A program made the translations under genes and the position numbers. A DNA stretch of 64,000 nucleotides from Undaria pinnatifida (taxonomy: Eukaryota > Sar > Phaeophyceae > Laminariales > Alariaceae). Positions within the stretch are counted from its first letter, which is position 1, and each line of letters opens with the position of its first letter. Below, one piece after another: positions 1-10,028 of this stretch. The notes under the pieces were generated by a model. The model was not told the DNA's origin and did no database searches. It saw only the letters and a list, made by a program, of their open reading frames with translations. The DNA lies in assembly GCA_012845835.1 (NCBI GenBank), contig JABAKD010000021.1:11395199-11459198 (forward strand), in the 5' to 3' direction.

Positions 1-78
1 GTGCAAAAAGGGTTGAGAGCGGGTGGGGCAGTAAAGTGGAGTGGGCGCTTGTTTTTCATTTTATCGGCTCGGCTTCTC

Positions 79-130
79 ACCGCCCCATGTACCCTGGCAT
101 TTTGTTCCAAGTCGCGAGACCATTTCACGA
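79..130 (-). pseudogene. Diverged duplicate of the 3' end of MFS exon 7
   Basis: The stretch around 79-130 matches the exon 7 end at 1226-1270: both read CGCC..ATGTACCC on the plus strand and then CAAGTCGCGA and CCATT. The duplicate keeps a donor (GGGGCG|GTGAGA), but small indels shift the reading frame. It looks like a decayed exon-end duplication about 1.1 kb downstream of the original. Confidence 0.5.
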
Positions 131-310
131 GGATGAATACTCCTTCCAAACTTCACCAATGTTTTTTCGGGGAAAAACTACTTGGAATTGGTGTGGGGGC
201 AATATTGCCATAAAAACAGGGTTAAAAAAAAAAAAAATCGGGACTTGAAGAAGGAAACGAAAAAAATCGACCAACTATAAATTGACGAGTGCAAGCGTCG
301 ATCACACGAA

Positions 311-566
311 GACGCGTGCTACGACAAAGGGTGCACCACTTTTTTTCCGAAGGTTTCCTCGATTCGGGAGGAAGGCGTCCCCTAAAAAAAAATATATTTG
401 GAGAAACCAAACGCTGCTACCGGGTAAAAAAAGCTCATGGCCTAGATACACAACGAGAATCAGGTGGGGGGGAATGTCGTATTTCCAACAATTTTGGGTT
501 AAGGAGCCCCGTCATTCAAAAACCATTTTCGCCATAAAAAGGTATACCTCTATCGTAGCACGCGTC
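311..566. mobile_element. M-family MITE, copy M1
   Basis: Starts GACGCGTGCTACGA and ends TCGTAGCACGCGTC, an inverted repeat extended on the right by TATACCTCTA. It is 256 bp with no coding capacity. It contains GGGTTAAGGAG at about 496-506, the uninterrupted form of the site that is filled by a P element in other copies. Confidence 0.75.
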
Positions 567-659
567 CGAAGCAAAGCGGATTGCCGGCTTAGGGGGTTGG
601 GGAGTCGCCCCACGCTAGGACGGGGGGGATTCCAGCACAAGTTTCTAGGCCCCTTAACA

Positions 660-834
660 CGCTACAACCATCCAAAGCATGACTTCGAAGGCATTCGTTC
701 GCGCTACAACCATCCAAAGCATGACTTCGAAGGCATTCGTTCGCGCTACCCACATCCGAAGCATGCCTTCGAAGGCATTCGTTCGCGCTACCCACATCTC
801 CGAACCATGACCTCGAAGACATTCGTTCACGCTG
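660..834. repeat. 42-bp tandem repeat, four units
   Basis: Unit starts CGCTACAACCATCCAAAGCA at 660, 702, 744 and 786, the last two diverged. Because 42 is a multiple of three, the reading frames repeat as 14-residue units on both strands, but nothing supports translation. Confidence 0.85.
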
Positions 835-1229
835 CACGGCCATACCCTTCTACGCGCTAGTCCTGGAAATATCGTACCAACCCCAACCGATAGTTCCGCA
901 GTTAGGTAGTTCAACCGGTAAGAAGAAACGGTTCGCCCAAAAATCGCAGACCCTGCTGTGGGATGAGCCACTACGAGAGATTAGGTTTCCCGAATACAAC
1001 CCAAGGAGGCATGTGTAAAGCATGCACGTCCGCAGCACGATAACACTTACGCTGACTCGCGCTCACGCTAACTAGCCGATTGATAAGCCGCACATCTTGG
1101 TCGCTTCGGTCGCATTTTGGGGGTCCCAAAAGGACTAAGGGGTATAGATGAAGGAGGGAGCGGGGGGGGGGGGAGGGGGGGTGCGGACAACAAAAAAAAC
1201 GAACAGTTGTCATCACATCGGGTTCTTAC

Positions 1230-2608
1230 CGCCATGTACCCCGCCATGCTCCAAGTCGCGACCATTCTCGCGGAAGACGCTGCAAACAGCACCAACACCA
1301 CCCGGTTCGAACCGATCGTCCTCAACGTCTGCCGGAGGTCATGCTTCGCCCCCCCTCCCCCTCCCCCCCGAGGATCCAGATCCCCCCCCCCCGCCTCAAC
1401 CGAGCTCCCGGAAGGATCATCCTCGAACCATCCATAATCGCCACCGTTCATGTCAGTGTTGACACCTCGAACACAACGGGGGACGGCGGTGGGGACAGGG
1501 GCGCCGGCCGCAGCCAAGGCTCCCCCCCTGCCGCAGCCGCGCCCTCGGTCGAGCTCGAAGCTTTTCTCGCGCCTAAGGCCACGCCGACGACTCCCCCCCC
1601 CCCCCGCTCCGAAGCCCCTGCGGCAATTCAGACCGTCCGTAGGACAGCACACACACCGATCAACTCCCTCCTCCCCCCCCTCGCGGGGGGCGCGGCCACC
1701 AACTCCAGTACCATTACCACCACCGTCTCCTCGCGGCGTGTACCCAGCTCCATCGCCATAGGAAGGTGTTCCCGTCAACAGGGGCCTAGCAGCAGACCGC
1801 GAGGGCGACTCGTCAGAGTCCGAGCCTACCGCCTGATCTGACCCTTGCGCGAACGGGTTTTCCTGATAGCTATTATCCGCAGAAAGAAGGCGATTATGAC
1901 GGCAGTGGTCGCTGTTATGGTTATTGCAGTCTCTCAGGTCTTTCCCCTCGACCGGAGCCCGCGACCGTCGGCTTATCTTCGACGTCGCCGACCGCTGACC
2001 CCCCCCCGCGCTACCACTACCGACGCCTTCACCAGCGAGGGGCGATTCATCGACGATCAAAAACCGCGGAGAGTCAGGCGCGGTGGAGGACTCACCGGCA
2101 GGGGGGTGAGACGAGCCACCTCCCACCGCGGCTGCGGCGACAACCGGTGCGCCCGGAAAATTCGGCAACGCTACGGGCGTCGGCCCAATTCCATTCCCAG
2201 TCCCATTTTTAGCCTTGGGTTTGGGGTAGATGGGAGCCGAAGCGTGGTAACCGCCGGCGGCATCCGCCGGAACAGCACCATTGCCGTTTGGATACGGTGG
2301 AATAACCGCAACACCGCCGCTGTAACCGCCACTTCCGTAACCGCCATTTCCGTAACCGTCATTTCCGTAACCGACAACATTGCTGCCACCGCTGCCGTCA
2401 TCGCGGCTGTAAGCGTGGCCGTTAGTGGTGGCCTTGCTGATGATGGCAGTGGAGTAGACGTCTTGGGTTGACGGGTTGGGGTCGTCCGGTAGTTTGGTGT
2501 AGCCTATCGCTGTGGGGGGCATGACGGGGTTGTGTTCCACGGTGAAGAAGAGGACGGCCCCTGTTAATACCCCAAACGCTCCGGATATGAACGCGGTGTT
2601 TCTCCAGC
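1230..2608 (-). CDS. MFS transporter exon 7 (TM6, giant loop, TM7)
   Basis: A 1,379-bp exon with acceptor CCCTCAG|GCTGG and donor ATGGCG|GTAAGA. After GWRNTAFISGAFGVLTGAV (TM6) and EHNPVMPP comes a loop of about 390 residues rich in Gly, Ser, Pro and Arg, including Gly/Tyr repeats (GYGNDGYGNGGYGSGGY). TM7 resumes at RQTLRTIGSNRVVLVLF. In ordinary Spinster proteins the TM6-TM7 cytoplasmic loop is a few tens of residues. The long open frame continues past both splice sites but is read as intron there (poly-Leu from an ACT repeat upstream). Confidence 0.78.
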
Positions 2609-2683
2609 CTGAGGGTGGGGGCGGCGGTGGTAGGGGTAGTGGTGGGTGTGGCGGCAGTGGTAATAGTGGTAGTAGTAGTAGTG

Positions 2684-2717
<34 letters not shown>

Positions 2718-5700
2718 CAGCAGCAGTAGTAATAGTATTAGTAGCAGTAGCAGTAGTAGGCGCACAGCAGCAGAAAAGAACGTGCGGCGAGAATTAACAG
2801 GGCAACGCACAACGAATCGGCACAAAAATGGGTGCGGTATCGCCGAGGGAAGGCACGGTTGTCACCCTCGATCCTGCAATCAGTATCTGTTACCATTGCC
2901 GCCGCAGACGTGTCTCACATGACATCACGTCACAACACTACTGCTGCCGCAGACTTCTCCCGCGCTCATCAGCGGTACCGCTGTACAGCAGTAGCCCACA
3001 CTATAAGAAACAACAGCAAACAGCATAATATGGGGACACACTTGGAAGAGTCAAGGTGTCGCGACACAGACAACAGTAGCAGGGGTACTGCATGCTGTAC
3101 TCAGTACTCCTTCGAATACTAAAACCATGAAGAGCCCGCACCAAGCAAGGTGATTTGAGTCATCCCTCTATCGTGCGGTAGGGGTCGCAGTTTTTAATGT
3201 TAACGTTATTGTTGAGCTCCTCAAGCGTGGTCCTACCGCTTAGTATGGAAATTTTACAAGTACATGTGTTTTAGGACTAGCGCATGGAAAACTTGGTCGG
3301 GTACCTAGACATGTTTCCCGAGGTGAGATATTGACCTCCTCCTCCAGTCATAGGAGCCCAGAAAAATCTTAGAATCTGCTGCACCCCTAGCACGCGATGG
3401 CTCCAATGCAGTCAGTAGTCTACAGCAGTACTAGCAGGCGTACTGCTCTTCAGTAGAAGCAAGCCACGGTCAAGGTGTGCGCACCATTTTTTTCTCCCCG
3501 AGGCTCGTAACCAGTTAAGGAGCTCAATTTGCCTTCTGAGGCAAAAACTACATATCGAACAAAAAATTGAGAGCGCAACCCGATGGACAAAGCTACGATG
3601 CCTTAGGTATACAGAAAAAAAATCTTATCGCAAACAAGAACGACCTTCCGACGAGTCGTGGACCGAGGGCTAAGGAGAACCTCGTCATTCAGAAAACGAA
3701 GAAACAGCCTAAAAGTGCTACCGAGTAGCACGCGTCACGACCCGGGCCTGCTTGAACCCCGCCGCCTCCGACGCGTGCCGTCCTTCGTGTGCAGGGCTGC
3801 GCGACCGGTTGCTGGGCCTACGACAGAGGTGTGTCCACGATTCATTTTCCGAGGCTCTTAACCTATTGAGGAGGAGCTTTATTATTTGCCTTCTGAGCCA
3901 AAAAAACTGATTTCGAACAAACTGAAAGTGCAAACCCGATGAATAGACCCACGGGCTAGGTGTACTTTCAGGTCCCCCAAAAAAAAGCAAAACAAGAATG
4001 GCCTTGTTCCAACGGTTTGGGGGTATGTAAGGCGGCCCGTCGTTCCGATTTTTTCTTCGGCCAAAATGCTGCATCGACGGTGGCATGCGTCCGTAGTCAA
4101 TACAAAGTACTGACCTCTGATTCCATTTTCAGACTTTTTTGGCGGATGTACGACTTGCTTCAGCTATGGTATATGCGCGTGTTCCACTTTTGGTTTGTTT
4201 TTGTTTTCTCCGTGGGGTATTCCTCCACTCTACATATCCAGAGTAACTGGAGACTGTCCTGTGACCACGGACTGGACTATGCGAGCTAATGTGAGAACAA
4301 CTACAGCAGCATCGACAACAACAACAACAACAACAAAAACCACAAACGTACACGTGATACCAGGGTACCGCGCGATGATCAGTATTCTACCCCAGCACGA
4401 GCAGTAGGGACAACCAACGCCTTTCACAAACCAGTGCTGCACAAAAGCACACACCAGGTACCAGGCAGTCTACAATGGTAGCGCTGAATCTGCGAGTAGC
4501 CATTAGTCAGCAGTTAAATAGAAAGAGCACCAGGCAAGCCAAGGTCACCCACCTATCCAGAAACACACAAAAAAAAACGTATGCGAGGTATGACGCGTGC
4601 TACGATAAGAGGTGCACCACTTTTTTTTCTAATACTACCCCTCATTTTGGGAGCTCAAGACGTCTCCCAATAACGATTTGAACAAGAACTAGAAAACCGC
4701 TACAACTACCGGATACTGGTAAGAAAATCCCATGGCCTAGGCACACAACGAGAATCAGGCAAAGCGAAAAAAAGTCGAATTCCCGACGATTTTGGGTTAA
4801 GGAGTCCCGTCGTTCAGAAACCGTTTTCGCCAAAAAAAGGTATACCTCTATCGTAGAATGCGTCGTATCTTGACAATAAAACTTCGCAAACTTACATCCT
4901 CTGGTAGTCTACCGGTACACGACTATCGAAAGTATTTCGGTACGCGACTACTAGAAGTCTTTTTCGGTACGTACACGACCATTAAAAAGTCTTACAAACG
5001 TGGTTCAGAAAAAAAATACCCTAGTGTGCAAACTACTGCTGTATGTATACGTATAATTGTCATGTTTGCCTCTGTTTTCGGACATTATCTCTTCGTACTC
5101 GCACCTTCATCCGAAACTTTACAGGGGGTGGGCACAATTCGGTCCTTGGGGTCACGTTGCCCGAGGTTTGGGCGCGATCCGTGCAGTGTGTAGCGCGTGG
5201 CAAGCCCTTTTAATATTTTTGGCCTTGGGCACATTCAAGGCGAATCCCCGGATTTCCGCGACATCCAGCATCCCCCATCCCCGTCACTTCACGTACGAAG
5301 GTTTTGATGCAAATCCAAAAAATGTGTGCACATTATGCGCGCGTACCAGACCCAGAGGTAACGTTCGGTTATTTTTCTTGTCTTTTGTCCTCTCACGAAC
5401 AAAGCCATGAGCACAGCCAACACGCAGAAAGCACCACGTTAAAAAACTGCCGCCCAGCAGCACCAGCAGGCAACACCGCGTGCGTGTGTGGCACATCCAT
5501 CTGCGCCGTACTGCTGTGGCTAGTTATTTTTTTTCGGGGGCCTGCTTCGTATCTGGAATCGACCACCTGTATTTTGCTGCTGCTGTGGGCGGCATCGATT
5601 ATCTGCACGAAAAATATTAGGACCGTTTAGATTCAAGACTTTTGCATCAATGGTTCTTACCACACTGTATTTCTTATCATAAATTTGCGTTTCTTCCCCC

Positions 5701-8700
5701 CGCGAGCACACCCAGCCTTGTGCAGACATTAGAGCGGGTCGCCCCAGTGGCGTATCAGGTTATCCTCGAGCCTGGTACAGGTCAGTTTCGTGAGTTCGAA
5801 TCCCCCCGAGTGCATACTCGTATAAATACGTGGCTGTTTCTTGTGCACAAATTGACTTGCGGAAAGCGCGAGAGCGTGAGTTAGCAACACTCGATGAAAA
5901 ATCGACGAGCAGTGGGATTGCTAAACCCCATGCGCGATAAAAATTGAAGGCAAGAACCGGGGGAAGAAGGGACGACACCTGTGACCACGGCTTGTCCAGA
6001 AGCTGGAAAGTAGATGTGTGTGAAAAAAAAAAAGAAGAAAAAAAAACAAGAAAGAAAAAAGTGAACACCCAGGTAACACAGACACGCTACAACGGTGCCC
6101 AGCAGCACAAGCAACAGCAGGCACCATCATGCGCGTGTGGCTTATCCATATGAGGTGTATTGCTGCTGTGGCTATATGTGCTACATACAGCAGTACAGCA
6201 GGATAAGTACAGCTGCAAACCGAAGCGTTGGTTCGCACTCGAACTTCCTAGGCAAAGTAAACCCGTCTCCTCGATAAAGGGGTCGATTTTGAATCGGACG
6301 ACGATCAACACAACCCAGCGTGATTTTTTCCGGCTCCAAAAAGCAAACAGCGGTGGATGTAAACGCTCATGCTCCAAAAGAGAGGGCTTCTCTGTCTCAG
6401 CGAAAACCGAAACCCTACAGTTCCTCATTCCGTGCACTTTCTGCAACGAGCTGGTGGTGTAGGGGGAAGATTGCCCATTCTGGCGTGGATCACTCGTCGT
6501 GAAGTTCAAAATCTGTCTCAACGAAGACAGAAAGAGTACCATGCCTATTCTGAAATGGCTGATTCCCACACGAGACGGAAAAAAAAAAAGATCAGCACTA
6601 CAAAAATATCGCGCACGGGAAAACTGCCGATTCTTTTCTTTTGCGGGCTGAAAACCCACCTTTCTGTCATCCAGGGTCGTTCATAGTTCAAGTGCTAGGA
6701 GATAATCTACAACAACAGCTTGATCAGCCGCAATGTCCAAGACATTTTAATGTAATTTCGTCTAATATTTTTTGACCACGCAAATTCCACTGCACAAGAG
6801 TAGCCCGTACAAAAAGTCTCCACCGTACTCGTGCTGGACACGTGCTGATGATGGGATTACCACCTCTTCACGGTTCTCCACCACAACGGGAAGAGAACTA
6901 ACCGTCCCCGGGAGGGCGCCTCCCCGCACTCCGCTTCTCAGCTGCGGACAGGAACATAGTTGTCACCACCACCAGGTACATCTTTTGTGCCCAGGCAGTC
7001 AGATGTTGGATGCTTGGATTACGTTCTTGCGCCATTCCCCTAGGCACTTCCCGGAGGGGAAACGGGAACCTTGTGTAAGACTATTAAAAGTCAATGAAGT
7101 CGCATCACACTATCGGGGTGCTAGGGGGGGTCGCCGATCTCAATCCTTCCCGAGGACAAATACACCCCATAACGCGCGCGGTGGGAGTATCACGCACAGC
7201 TGGCAAATAAGAGTTTCGACTAAATCCTGCGTGTCACAGCTGTGACGGATGGTGCATTCTTAATCCAAAATAAAAAACCTTGGTACATGGACTTACACCC
7301 TGGTAGTCTGCCGGTGTACGACCACTTTGCTCGGAAATAAAAGAAACCTTTGGACATTTACCTTGAAAAAAAAATGGTGCTTACATTTCGGACAGAGTGG
7401 TACCACTATAAAATCTACGTAGTCCAGAAATATCCAATTCTAATTACGCATTTTTCCAAGCACACAAATACTCGTAGTAAAAGCAACACTATACACAAAA
7501 CAAAGTGTCTTGTAGCAGGTGACGTCGTTGGGAGCACCCGCAGCAGGCGACGACCAATATTTTTTAACAGACTAAAGCAACAGACACTGCAAACACATCA
7601 ATCATCAGCATGAAGTATCAGCAGGAACCACGCAGCAACAGAAACAAGCCACACCCTCTCGAGAGCCACAACATGAACGACACCAAACAGCAATAGCTTC
7701 TAAACAAGAAACAGACACATGATACATTCGCAACAAAACACCAGGAACACCTAACAACGAGGACAAAAGCCAATAGCGGCAACGCCCAACAACAAAAACC
7801 AAAACCAAAAGTGGCAACAGCAAACAACGAACTCAACACCAGCATTGCGTAACAACACCAACACAACGCACAACGATACCGACCACAACACCGGCAGAAC
7901 ACAGAAACACACAATCAAAGCATCACCACCCACAGAGTAGAAGCAACGCCAAGCACACCAAACCCAAGATCAACTGCCACAGCACACCTTTGAACCAAAA
8001 CCACACACCATTAAGAAAGAGAAACACGTCGACGCCAAGCACCAATCCAGCACCAAACCCCAAAGCAACGGCATCAACGGCAACGGCATCACCCCGACCG
8101 GGAAAAAAAAATCCATACATAATAATCAACACTACACAACTACCAGGTACTAAAAAACCAGCACCACCCCTCACAGTACTGCAAATACCATCACCAACAC
8201 CGACACCACCGCTCCCAGCACCCCCGCTCCCAGCACCACCAACAAACACCACCACCACCTAACCCCCCCCCCCCCCCCAAGTAGCGAGAAAATGATCGCT
8301 ATCCTAGGATATACATGGTGGCCACAGACGGCGAAACAGGAAGGGGGCAGGAGAGCAAACAGTTGTTACGTAATATATGGAAGAATCACACTGAGCGAGA
8401 GCCCACATGTTGGAGGTGTCTCTATTAGGAGTAGAAACAGTGCTCCGTCTCGAAAGGGATGCGCTGTCAACGGTCAGATGGCTAAGGCAAGCAACAAATG
8501 AATACCCTCCCCCCTTCCCTCCCCCCGATCACCGCCACCTAACTCACCGAGCAAAACCGCCACCGCAAGGCAGAGGCTCGATATCGCCGATCCTAGGTAG
8601 GTTCCCGTAGAATAAATCCCGTTTGCCGTCGCTCGTCGCGAATGGGGAAAGTAGAGCGTGATGAGAGCGTAGCACGCCGGCGCGTTGAACGCCTCGCCGA

Positions 8701-9978
8701 TGCCCAGAAAAACCCGAGATACCTGACCATTCATCGATGTCAAGAAGTATTATTCTATAAAAATATTTTCAAGGACGTCAGCCGTGAGTTCGACGAATTT
8801 TCGGGCCAATACTCATCTTATTCTTTTACGTATTGCGACGTTGTAATTACACACAAGTTCAAGTGACCCAGCGTAACATCTATAAAAAGAAACCAGAAAC
8901 CAAGCAAAATATAAAAGGACCTTTCCTTTTCAATGTTTCTGAAAAATCTACATCTTAACCCTATGAACTTTCTTTTTTCAAACCTAGATATTAACCTTAA
9001 GGATACGGCCAAAAAATGCGAAGTCACAAATCGATATTAAATATTGACAAATGATCAACAACAATAATAACCCTAAGGATACGGCCAAACAATGCGAAAT
9101 CACGAATCGAGATTAAATATTGACAAATGAACGTTATTGCCTAAGAGCTTGCTGCCTACCCCGAAGCTGGTACCTGGGTGCAGGGGCCTGCCCTGAGTGC
9201 CTCTGTATACTTTATCCAAAGTAGAGGTCCCATGTGTCGGGAAATGGGACATCTTACTTGTCTTTAGTGTCCCTAAGTTCACAAAGAAGCACAGAAGTAG
9301 CGTTTTTTTTAGGCGACACTATAGGTCCTATTTTTCGGCTACGTATCCACAGGGTCAACCCAAACCCCACCCCTGAGCCCACGTCAAGAGCTAGGGAATT
9401 AAAACGGAAACAAAAAACGGGAAAAAATTCAGGGGGAAAAGCAAAACAAAAAAGCTACGTCGTGCTGCTAATCAGAAGCTACAAGCGGAGACAGGCAACA
9501 CATATATCCCGAAGATGTCGGTGGACGGTCTAGTTTTGTCCCGTCGAGGTCTCGTTAGACGTAATATACTGGTTTAGTATGAAGCGGTCCTTGACGGTTG
9601 TCCGTCAGTCCCGTCAAGGCCTTGTTAGATGCAATGTACTGTGTTTAATATGAAGCGGTCCTTGACGGTTGCCCGTCATAAGTAATCAGTGCCGTCAACC
9701 AACATCTTTGATATCTACATACAATATATTATACGTGCGGGGTTCCAAAAAAACTATTTCCTGTCCGTGTAGGCTGTCTCCTGCCTGCCTGTTTGTTTTG
9801 ATTTGTTTGATTGTCTGCTTTGTTTTCCATCTGGTGGGGCTGTTTGCTTCGGCTCGTCTCGTCTCGTCTGCCTTCTATTGTGGCGTTTTTCATCTGGTGG
9901 GCCTGTTTTGCATAGTTTGTTTCGTCTCGTCTCGCCTGTCTCATATTGTCAAGTCTGTTTCGTATTGCCTTGACTGCG

Positions 9979-10028
<50 letters not shown>

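Noticed and set aside
1068..2825. A single 585-codon minus-strand frame
   Set aside because: It runs through the splice acceptor at 2608 and donor at 1230. The parts outside encode poly-Leu/Pro from simple repeats. Only 1230-2608 is kept as an exon.
5738..5815. A functional tRNA gene
   Set aside because: A and B boxes are present, but stem pairing is not convincing and the segment recurs as the head of a dispersed A-tailed element. It is called a SINE.
7605..8262. Overlapping minus-strand frames rich in Cys, Val, Leu and Trp
   Set aside because: They reflect the A/C-rich composition of the plus strand; no motif or splice support.
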